From the NCBI RefSeq assembly GCF_002575655.3, contig NC_053039.3, positions 224,521,622-224,585,621 of the forward strand: a stretch of DNA of 64,000 nucleotides, read 5' to 3'. The notes below the pieces were generated by a model. The model searched no databases. It saw only the letters and a list, made by a program, of their open reading frames with translations, and had not been told where the DNA came from. The translations under genes were made by a program, and so were the position numbers. Numbering within the stretch: the stretch's first letter is position 1; each line of letters begins with the position of its first letter. The stretch is from Aegilops tauschii subsp. strangulata. Lineage: Eukaryota; Streptophyta; Magnoliopsida; Poales; Poaceae. Below, one piece after another: positions 55,640 to 64,000 of this stretch.

Positions 55640-56125
55640 CCCAGCGGTAGTACCGCGGGCCAGGCGGTAGTACCGCTTGGGTGCTACAAGCGGTAGTACC
55701 GCTCTGGAGCGGTAGTACCGCCCAGAGCAGTAGTACCCCTAGCAGCCCCATGTGTGTACTAACTCTGGTCGCAGCGGTGGTACCGCGGGACGGAGCGGTA
55801 GTACCGCTTGGGTGCCACAAGCGGTAGTACCGCTCTGGGAGCGGTAGTACCGCTCCAGAGCAGTAGTACTGCTAGTGGCCCCAGGCCGTAGTACCGCGGT
55901 GGTCTTGTGCTAGTACCGCCTCGATTCGAGGGCTCCTTTTTCGTGTCGGGTTTTACGGTACTGGCCGCGGCTGTGGGGGGCCGTAGTACCGCTCCTGTGC
56001 GGTAGTACCGCCCTCCCACCGCGGTAGTACCACTGTGGGCCAAGCGGTAGTACCGCGATGAGGAGCGGTAGTACCACTTATAGTGGCAAGCGGTAGTACC
56101 GCTGGCACAGCGGTACTACCGCTCT
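55640..56125 (+). repeat. Array of GCGGTAGTACCGC inverted-repeat motifs in the LTR
   Basis: About ten exact and eight degenerate copies within 490 bp, spaced irregularly at about 15-30 bp. Each has 6-bp inverted arms around a central G. Nearly all copies here have the G centre; the last (near 56108) has the C centre of the internal array. The array lies in U3, ending about 45 bp before the TATA box. Confidence 0.88.
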
Positions 56126-56168
56126 CTTCGGGGCAGAAGTGGGGTAACGGTTGGTTTGTTCCCCCCAC

Positions 56169-56176
56169 TATATAAA
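56169..56176 (+). promoter_or_regulatory. TATA box of the Copia LTR
   Basis: TATATAAA followed by GGGG. Transcription from this 3' LTR would read out through U5 directly into the CACTA gene start at 56913. Confidence 0.75.
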
Positions 56177-57076
56177 GGGGTCTTCTTCCCCAAAGTTGAC
56201 CTACCTCTTCCCCCAAAAAGCTCCATTGTTGCTCCAAGCTCCATTTTCGCCCGATCTCTCTCCCTAGCCAATCAAACTTGTTGATTTGCTCGGGATTGGT
56301 TGAGAAGGCCACGATCTACACTTCCACCAAGAGAAATTTGATTCCCCCCACTTATCCCTAGCGGATCTTGTTACTCTTGGGTGTTTGAGCACCCTAGACG
56401 GTTGAGGTCACCGCGGAGCCATAGTCCATTGTGGTGAAGCTTTGTGGTGTCGTTGGGAGCCTCCAATTAAGTTGTGGAGATTGCCCCAACCTTGTTTGTA
56501 AAGGTCCGGTCGCCGCCTTCAAGGGCACCAATAGTGGAATCACGGCATCTCGCATTGTGTGAGGGCGTGAGGAGAATACGGTGGCCCTTGTGGCTTCTTG
56601 GGGAGCATTGTGCCTCCACACCGCTCCAACGGAGACGTACTTCCCCTCAAAAGGAAGGAACTTCGGTAACACATCCTCGTCTTCACCGGCTCCACTCTTG
56701 GTTATCTCGTTCCTTTACTTTAGCTAGTTTTCTTGTGTTATATCTCTTACTTGCTTGCGTGCTTGTTGTCGTTGCATCATATAGGTTGCTCACTTAGTTG
56801 CATATCTAGACAACCTATTTTGATGCAAAGATTAATTTGGTAAAGAAAAGCTAAAAATTGTTAGTTGCCTATTCACCCCCCCCTCTAGTCAACTATATCG
56901 ATCCTTTCAACAATGGATAAAGGTGCTTCTTCCAAATGGAGGTCCTCTCCACATTCTACTCGGCCACCCCCCCCCCCAACAAGATTCGGAAGACAACACA
57001 TGCATAGACACTCAAAGTAGTTGTGTTGATGATGAGCACGTCCCCCCTTGTCCACCATCACAGGTGCTCCCTCTAA

Positions 57077-57618
57077 CATGGCACTGTTATATACGGTTGC
57101 ATGTTATGTATGATGTCTAGCTTGTATTGCTTCTAATTTTGTTGAATTCCATCTGCTTACTTTACACCTTATACTTGTGAATAAGACATGTGTTCCTGTT
57201 TCTAGGACATACAATATCTGTCTATCACACCATTTTCTTACATCAAAGTACTACTGTTGTGTAACCTGCAACAATCACTTTTCACAAGACACGTTTAACT
57301 TGGGAGTCTGATATAGTTTACATCTCACATTATTTTCTAGCTTGTACTACTAATTTGTTGAAATGACACTAATGATGAGACAGTTTTAACTTGGTAGAGT
57401 GATATTCGTTGCGTCTTACATATGGTGTCTAGCTTTCATTGCTTCTAATTTGTTGAAATGCCTTCTGCTTAGTTTACACATCATAAGATGTGAATATGCA
57501 ATGCTGTGAATATGCAATGGCACTAATGACAAGATACCTTTAACTTGGTAGTGTGATGTTGTTTGCATCTTGCATATGGTTTATTTCTTGTACTGCTTCA
57601 CATTTGTTTAAACGCCAG
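57077..57618 (+). repeat. Intronic imperfect repeats in the CACTA gene
   Basis: The intron-like, A/T-rich stretch contains two related blocks (near 57105-57180 and 57420-57490) with GTCTAGCTTGTATTGCTTC and GTTGAAATGCCTTCTGCTTA-like sequence, and a shorter third version near 57330. They suggest old tandem duplication within the first intron. Confidence 0.55.
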
Positions 57619-58460
57619 TCAGGGATAATGCTCGATAGGTTAACTAAATCTAGAGGAGGAAGAATGGAGATCCGTTTTGAGGCCGGTTTAAAAAGGCCAC
57701 GTGATGCTACAGAGTCAGCCAAGGTAGTATCAGAGGCAGCGGTTGCCGTTAGGTGTCATGCACGTATCCTCCCAACATGGATTCAGTACAAGAATGACAA
57801 AGACGAAACCCAGTTCCACACCTTCCTCGACCATTTATCTGTAAGTATGGTTATGTATGGAAACTAGTAATATCGTCTGGCTCTGTCCCATACTTTCTAG
57901 GTTGCTGATAATGAGACTCCCATAATTTTCAACAGATGAGGTTAAAGTTGGATAGCCAAGATGATGCAACTAGACAAGTTTGCACCCATGTTTTCAAGTC
58001 TGCTCTGCGATAGTATTGGTCTAACTTGAGGAAAACTCACTTTGAAGGCAAGGCTAACGGTGAACTTGCCCAAACATCTCTGGTGGAAAATATATCGGAT
58101 GAAGACTGGAGAAGCCTCGTTAAACACTGGTCTGATCCAAAGTATCAAGTACGTTATATGTATGTGATCAGATCACATGTTGAACTCCTATTTACGCATG
58201 TGCCTCACAAATCTATCTTCTCCTAGGTGAACTGTGCAAAGAACAAGGCCAACTGTACGAAAGTGAAATTCCAACAAACAACAGGATCTCGTAGCTATAT
58301 TGCACACTGCAAGGCTCTTGTAATTAGCTGTTGTTTTACTCTTTTCGTTGTGCCATATTATCATATCTATATTGACTTGTTCCAAATGCAGAGGAAATCC
58401 CGCAAGGACCAAAAAGTACCTGAACCAAATGTTGTAGAAATGTTCAAGGACCGTCACACC

Positions 58461-59473
58461 CAGAGGCGGAGCCAGGATTTCTCAAAGCCCGGGGCTAAAA
58501 CTAACTAACTAAATATAGCGTCAAATACCACACACATCAACGTGCGTTATAAGTATGGCACAAAATCACATTCAAAATGAAATATAAATTTGTTATTATC
58601 ATGAGTGGAAATTCTGTAAAAACAATGTTGCTATCAGGATTAATGTCATCTGGATTAAGCTCCACATGTGGTTCACTTTCTTTTGCATTACTAGCTATGG
58701 CACCTACTGATTCTGTAGGTGATACATCAATGTTGGTATTGTTGGATGGAGGCTGGTTGGATGTTGATTGGGAAAAAGATTGTACAGATCCTCTTCATCT
58801 TGGATTTCTAATCTCCTGATGAAAATGAAATAAAACTGACTAATATAGTTTAACACCACCAATTCATTGAGTTTGCCAGATATAAAAGGAACTAAGGAAA
58901 ATAATTAGATGATACAAAGTTGAGTATTGTTGTTGAAGATACTGAATTAATTAGATGATACAAATTTAGAAGAAAAAAATGTTGGAATGGCTGATGATAT
59001 AGAACGGTTTCTAATTAACTGAGTAATACGTATTACCTGTGCCGCTGTACAACAGTGTGTGGGTGCACTGTAATTTAGGAACACTTTGAGAAGATCAGAA
59101 GAATAGAACAAGGAGAGGCAGGTGGTCAGGAGTCATGACGCCGGACCGGACAGGAGGCGCGGCGGCCGGCGGGGAAACGCAATTGACGACTGACGAGGGC
59201 GGCGGTGACTAGGCGAGGGTTTCTCGATCGGGAGAGGGGTTTTTTTGCTTGGCGAATGAACGACAGATCCAAGCGTCCACGTACTGCGCGATTGATTTTC
59301 TGTTCTATCGATCAACTTGAGTTGGGCTAATGGGCTGAAGCCTTGTACGTGAAGCCTGGGGCTAATCTTCTATGTATCTCAAACTCTTAATTTTTGCTAC
59401 TATATGTACATGTGCTAGTTGGGCCACACCTGGGGCTACAGCCCTAGTTGCCCCAGGCCTAATTTCGCCCCTG
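58461..59473. mobile_element. 1,013-bp non-autonomous hAT element
   Basis: Inserted in an exon of the CACTA gene. The perfect 8-bp duplication GTCACACC flanks it (58453-58460 and 59474-59481). The ends are imperfect inverted repeats: CAGAGGCGGAGCCAGGA on the left, and on the right, reversed, CAGGGGCGAAATTAGGC. No full transposase is present. The minus strand around 58640-58800 reads SFSQSTSNQPPSNN and nearby residues, which resembles the N-terminus of a plant hAT transposase (weak call), so it may be a deletion derivative. Confidence 0.88.
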
Positions 59474-60447
59474 GTCACACCAGCAAGACGAAGGGCATGA
59501 TTACACCAGTCAAAGTTGTTGTTGTAAGTCCTTAATCCTCATGCCTTTTAACTACTACTTACTCTGACTCGTGCATTGAACTGCATGGTTTGTAGGTAAT
59601 GTCTATTACTCTTTTTAATTTTATACACAATTGTCTTAGCGTATCATTGCACCTTACAAGGTTTAAAAGAGAGGAGTGATGTTCCTTTGATCTTGATCTG
59701 TAATCTAGTTCCGTGCTGGACTTGCCCACACAAGATTACAATTGCATGTTTGTCTGTTCTTAGTTGTTTTGTGATATGAATGATGTCATACTATGCTTAC
59801 CGTATTATAAACTTTGTCTCTTTATCCTTAGCTGTCAATACAATGTGAAGAAATATACAATACATTAGCCATGGTACATGGTCATATGTTTGGAACCTGG
59901 TTTTATTATGTACTTTGCAGTAAAATACAACTAATATTTTACACGGGTTCACGAGAATAAGTTATGTATATAGACCAAAACTATTTTGTTTGGTTTTGCT
60001 GCCTCCTTAATATCTTCTATTCTGGTACTACTAATGTAAAAACTCAACTTTTCAGCAAGCTATGAAAAAATGGTGGAACCGCCACATTCTAAAGGTGACG
60101 AGGCAACTATAACCGCAATGTCACCTCTTGCTACAGTGGGTCAGTACCTGTCCACTAACAGTGCCAAAAGCATGTTCCTGCGTAATACTAGGTTGGTTGT
60201 TAAGGCAATCTCGTCCAAACTGCCTCATGATCAAGATATGCAAGCTCAAAACAATGTTATATCTGCGCTCCAGACACAAGTCCATTCCCTAACAGAGACC
60301 CTTTGTGAAACAAGGACAACCATTGTTCGATGTCGTCAAGATATGCATGGTTTTGAAATGAGACTATCAGACATTTGCTATGTTGTTCAGGAGCCTAGGA
60401 GAAATGAAGGCGAAGGTTATGGTGCTCCATCGGATAGTACAGCATGA

Positions 60448-60760
60448 AAACGTAATAGTTAGGTCAAATGAACTGAGCTTCTGTATTTCTGGTGGTGCAT
60501 TTATCTGCCAGACTGTTAACTTTTATGTCAACCTACCTTTTATTTTATGGTTGTAATTTGTTTTGTTGCGATACAAAATTTGTTCTTAACATGCAGCCAC
60601 CGGCTGAAGAAAACAACAAGCCATTTTTGTATAGTGTAGGGTGTTCCCTATATTCGCACTGGTGGTGAACTTTGATGCCCAGTGGATGTAATCTGTGCAA
60701 TCGCCTTAATAGACTAGCGTTAGTTTCAGGCTTATTTATTTCCTAGTCTTATTTTTCCGT
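60448..60760. other. 3' flank of the CACTA gene, no further gene
   Basis: A/T-rich sequence after the stop at 60447, with no open frame, domain or repeat that I can name. It precedes the GGGCC-rich block. Confidence 0.5.
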
Positions 60761-60779
60761 GGTTTGCTAGTGGCCGCAA

Positions 60780-61480
60780 CAACCATGGGCCATATACGGA
60801 CCGTGGTAACCTTGAGCCTGCTACAGGCCGTAGGATCCATGGGCCTCCTACGGGCCATCGGATAAATGGGCCTCCAACGGGCCGTAGAATCGGTGGGCCC
60901 CGGGCCGTCGGATAAATGGGTCATCATGGGCCATGAATGGGCGTAATTGGTATTGGGCCAGCATGGTAATGGGCCGTTAACAGGCCGGAAGACAACAAAG
61001 GCTTAATTCTGTCACGGGCATAACGGGTCGTTAATTGGCCAGAATATAGGACGTGCTGGAAACAGCGCAATGGTTAACAGGCCACAAACAGGCCGATTAT
61101 AAACACGCGCTGAATTTGGCCCATTACTAGAACAGGCCAGTAACGGGTCGGAAGTAATCGAGGGCCGGAAAGGAGCCCAAGAACGTATGGGCCGTCAATA
61201 GGCCAAAAGCTAACACGGGCTAGAAACGGCCGATGTGAATCATGGGCCGTTAATGGGTACAAAGAAATTTACTGTTCATTATGGGCCAGAGTCACCGTGG
61301 GCCACTAAAGGGCCTAAAGATACGAAAGGCCTCATATGGGCCGAAAGACGTCATGGGCCATACATGGGCCGAAAGTGAAACGGGCTGGTGTTATATTCGA
61401 CGGCCCACATGACGCTGTTGGGCCGATTTCGGAAAGGCCCTAATGGTCGTGAGTTACCGGGCTGTAAAATGGGCTATATG
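60780..61480 (+). repeat. TGGGCC-rich subterminal block of the CACTA element
   Basis: About 30 GGGCC or GGCC motifs in 700 bp, many as ATGGGCCGTTAA, ATGGGCCAT or ACAGGCC, mostly in one direction and 15-30 bp apart. Such direct arrays next to a CACTA terminus are plausible transposase-binding or promoter sequences. TGGGCC is also the core of the plant site II/TCP element. Confidence 0.75.
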
Positions 61481-61789
61481 CGAACAGACCATTAACATGC
61501 TTTTCATGGCCGACCTGCTAACTTTTGACCAAGTCAAATGGGTCGGCCTTTGTAAGCTAAATGGGCCAGTGTTGGGCCGTCGCACGTGTCGACATATCAT
61601 AGGCGCCTATCTGACCCAATGCCGAGCTGGCACGTGTTTCCTTCGGCCAATGAGAATTTTAAACGTGGAAAATCCCCATTGGTCGAGGCTGTTAACGGGT
61701 TATCGGAACAAAACCGGACCCGATAGCTTAACGACGACCCGTTACGGTGGATGCCACATGTCGGTTACCCTTGACGAAAGCACTTCCAT

Positions 61790-61986
61790 GACGCGTCAAT
61801 TATCGTCATGGAAGTGAACACTTCCGTGATGATAATTTTGGTATTGTCATGGAACACTTGTACGACAGCACAGGTGTGACTATCTTGATTCTGTCATAAA
61901 ATCGTCATGGATGTACATACATGACAGAAAACGTGACCTACTGTTACAAACACGTATCATCACGGAAGTGTATTTTTTTTGTAGTG
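61790..61986 (+). repeat. CACTA terminal and subterminal repeats
   Basis: At least six copies of a motif related to TTCCATGACG / CGTCATGGAAGTG in direct and inverted orientation, ending with the terminal GTAGTG. The inverted pairs (for example near 61785-61820) could form hairpins. Confidence 0.8.
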
Positions 61987-63180
61987 AAGGAAGGGGGAGG
62001 CCGAATCCCCCCTTTCCTTCTCCCTTCCCCTCTTTCCTTCTCCTCTGGTTTGGCCCATATGGGGGGCGCACCAGCCCCTTGTGGCTGGTGCGTTTCCCCT
62101 CTTGGCCCATAAGGCCCGTATCTTTTGCCAGGGGTGCCCGGAACCCCTTCCGGTGACCCAATATGTACCTGGTACCCCCGGAACACTTCCGGTGTCCGAA
62201 TACTATCGTCCTATATATCAATCTTTACCTCTCGACCATTTAGAGACTCCTCGTCATGTCAATGATCTCATTCGGGACGCCGAACAACATTCGGTCACCA
62301 ACTCACATAACTCATATAATATAATATCGTCATTGAACGTTAAGCGTGCGGGCCCTATGGGTTCGAGAACTATGCAGACGTGACCAAGACACCTCTCTGG
62401 TCAATAACCAATGGCGTAACCTGGATGCCCATATTGGCTCCTACATATTCTACGAAGTTCTTTATCAGTCGAACTGTTATGGCAACATACGTTATTCCCT
62501 TTGTCTATCGGTATGTTACTTGCCCGAGATTCGATCGTCGGTATCTTCATAACTAGTTCAATCTCGTTACCATCAAGTCTCTTTACTTGTTCCGTAATAC
62601 ATCACCTCGTGACTAACTCCTTAGTCGTTTGCTTGCAAGCTTATGATGTGTATTACCGAGGGGGCCCAGAAATACCTCTCCGATACTCGGAGTGACAAAT
62701 CCTAATCTCGATCTATGCCAACTCAACAAACACCTTCAGAGATACCTGTAGAGCATCTTTATAATCACCCAGTTACATTCTGACGTTTGATAGCACACAA
62801 GTCATTCCTCCGGTATCCGGGAGTTGCATAATCTCATAGTCAAAGGAATATGTATTTGACATGAAGAAAGCAATAACAATAAAACTGAACGATCATTATG
62901 CTAAGCTAACAGATGGGTCTTGTCCATCACATCATTCTCCTAATGATGTGATACTGTTATCAAATGATAACACATGTCTATGGTTAGGAAACCTTAACCA
63001 TCTTTGATCAACGAGCTAGTCTAGTAGAGGCTTACTATGGACACGGTATTTGTTTATGTATTCACACATGTATTTAAGTTTTTGGTCAATACAATTCTAG
63101 CATGAATAATAAACCTTTGTGATGAACAAGGAAATATAAAATAACAACTTTATTATTGCCTCTAGGGCATATTTCCTTCA
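61987..63180 (-). mobile_element. BARE/Angela-type LTR, truncated by the CACTA element
   Basis: On the minus strand it starts TGAAGGAAATATGCCCTAG at 63180, a hallmark of Triticeae BARE/Angela/WIS LTRs. The LTR runs left for 1,194 bp until the CACTA end; the remainder must be on the other side of the nest. The minus strand has a TATA-like ATATATAGG near 62211-62220. No polypurine tract precedes its start, so this is a 5' or solo LTR with the flank on its right. Confidence 0.85.
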
Positions 63181-63587
63181 GAAGGTTGGTCCATGGGGAT
63201 GACCGAAGGATGCTCCGCATGAACACAAGTGACCGAAAGGTTTAGTACAGTAACATGGATTCTATCCTTGTGTATACAAGAAGTGTAGTAATTAAACACA
63301 TAATGATTTTGTCTGATTTCTATCTTAGTTACTTGAGCAATCACGCGATAGGGCCTTTCGGTTGGACAACTGACTCTTGATGCATGACGCGCTCCAGTTA
63401 AGATGTAATTTGGACATAACCCCCACTTTGATACTTTGCAAGCACATCTCGATGGATGACTTCCAGGCCATAAATTAATATCATAATGATCCCATTCACA
63501 AATATATGGTTGTAAAAAAAGTCCTCATACCCATCCCTATTTTTATTATAAGTGTTTTTAGTTTCAACTTGATTTTTGATCCGGTCA
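63181..63587. other. 407-bp unassigned spacer between two BARE-type LTRs
   Basis: A/T-rich sequence with no domain, primer-binding site or polypurine tract. It is not the interior of a BARE element. It may be the oldest sequence in the window or a scrap of another element. Confidence 0.6.
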
Positions 63588-64000
63588 ATGTTGGGGAACG
63601 TAGTAATTTCAAAAAAATTCATACGCACACGCAAGATCATGGTGATGCATAGCAACGAGAGGGGAGAGTGTTGTCCACGTACCCTCGTAGACCGTAAGCG
63701 GAAGCGTTATGACAACGTGATTGATGTAGTCGTACATCTTCACGATCGACCGATCCAAGCACCGAAAGTACGGCACCTCCGCGATCTGCACAGGTTCGGC
63801 TCGGTGACGTCCCACGAACTCACGATCCAGCAGATTGTTGAGGGAGAGCTTCGTCAGCACGACGGCGTGATGACGGTGATGATGAAGCTACCTGCGCAGG
63901 GCTTCGCCTAAGCACTACGACAATATGACCGAGGTGGATTATGGTGGAGGGGGGCACCGCACATGGCTAAGAGATCAATAATCAACTTGTGTGTCTATGG
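63588..64000 (-). mobile_element. Second BARE/Angela-type LTR, end only
   Basis: The plus strand begins TGTTGGGGAACGTAGTAATT, the reverse complement of the usual BARE/Angela LTR end (CTACGTTCCCCAACA). It runs past the window edge. The base before it is not a primer-binding site, so this is a 3' or solo LTR belonging to an element on the right. Confidence 0.85.

Larger units (their letters stand above)
55317..56909 (+). mobile_element. 3' LTR of the Copia element
   Basis: 1,593 bp from TGTAAGGGCATG to CCTTTCA. TATATAAA at 56169-56176. The 0.5 kb upstream of the TATA box is filled with the GCGGTAGTACCGC array. It is followed by ACAAT (56910-56914), the predicted target duplication, which overlaps the ATG of the CACTA gene. 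Confidence 0.93.
56913..60447 (+). pseudogene. CACTA Transposase_24-like gene, disrupted
   Basis: Spliced gene of the TnpA-like, PF03004 type. Visible exons: 56913 to about 57062, 57619-57840, 57936-58148, 58227-58319, 58392-58460 continued at 59482-59523 beyond a hAT insertion, and 60056-60447, with GT-AG borders (for example GTAAGT at 57841). Diagnostic pieces are ISDEDWRSLVKHWSDPK, KNKANCTKVKF, QQTTGSRSY and EMFKDRHT. The last exon has a coiled coil (NNVISALQTQVHSLTETL). Defects: a frame change in the C-run near 56976, TAG at 58011-58013 (LR, stop, YWSNLRK), the hAT element, and probably a 1-nt change in the A-run near 60063. The proteins of this family bind CACTA subterminal repeats; this copy cannot make a full product. 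Confidence 0.78.
56910..61986 (+). mobile_element. Right part of a CACTA (En/Spm) DNA transposon
   Basis: The right terminus at 61986 reads TTTTTTTGTAGTG, the reverse complement of the canonical CACTACAAAAAAA end. It is preceded by a subterminal block (61790-61975) with repeated TTCCRTGAYGA/TCATGGAAGTG motifs in both orientations, as expected for transposase-binding repeats. It carries a Transposase_24-like gene. The left part, including the main transposase, would be on the far side of the Copia insertion. AAG (61987-61989) is the predicted 3-bp target duplication in the BARE-type LTR. Confidence 0.88.

Noticed and set aside
55640..56125. Possible CRISPR-like array of short palindromes
   Set aside because: Spacing is irregular, units are only 13 nt, there are no uniform spacers, and it sits in a plant retrotransposon LTR.

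Overview
The window reads as intergenic DNA of a large grass genome, most likely wheat or another Triticeae. It is almost wall-to-wall transposable elements stacked inside one another, including BARE/Angela/WIS-type LTR ends at the right edge. No ordinary host gene, tRNA, rRNA or CRISPR array was found. All family assignments rest on recognised protein motifs and terminal sequences; no database was searched.

Layout from outermost to innermost layer. (1) Right edge: two BARE/Angela-type LTR pieces in minus orientation (61987-63180 and 63588 to beyond 64000), separated by 407 bp of unassigned sequence. (2) A CACTA (En/Spm) transposon whose right end is at 61986. It carries a broken multi-exon Transposase_24-like gene (56913-60447), itself hit by a 1,013-bp hAT element with a perfect 8-bp target duplication. 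(3) A SIRE/Maximus-like Copia element (45639-56909, plus) inserted across the ATG of that CACTA gene. (4) A Tat-lineage Ty3/Gypsy element, Tat2 (32207-45638, minus), inserted in the 5' LTR of the Copia element. (5) A second Tat-lineage element, Tat1 (20609-32206, plus), abutting Tat2 49 bp short of the end of its 3' LTR, as expected if Tat1 inserted into that LTR. (6) A Tekay/Del-like element with 4.1-kb LTRs (1-20608, minus), inserted in the gag gene of Tat1. (7) Inside its non-coding interior, an opposite-strand piece (4897-12465) of a related coding-competent Tekay chromovirus, flanked by a 1,596-bp direct duplication. Only the right halves of layers 2-6 are visible, so the model predicts what lies to the left of base 1.

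The two Tat elements each carry gag-pro-pol on one strand and an intron-containing antisense gene on the other (27238-30607 minus in Tat1; 33938-37703 plus in Tat2). The two antisense genes share domain order and the phases of four introns. Both Tat elements also have the same AAA-TAG-GAA stop codon between protease and reverse transcriptase. Tat2 is damaged in gag, RT and integrase although its LTRs differ at about two of 1,174 positions, so it was probably copied by proteins supplied in trans.

LTR pairs differ by roughly 0.2-0.6 percent by eye. The whole stack from the Copia element inwards therefore looks very recent, of the order of a hundred to a few hundred thousand years at commonly used grass LTR rates. 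The most unusual items are the conserved spliced antisense genes, the conserved TAG, the structure at 3301-14061 that looks like a captured reverse-transcription intermediate, and the two oppositely oriented arrays of a short inverted repeat (GCGGTAGTACCGC) in the Copia element.
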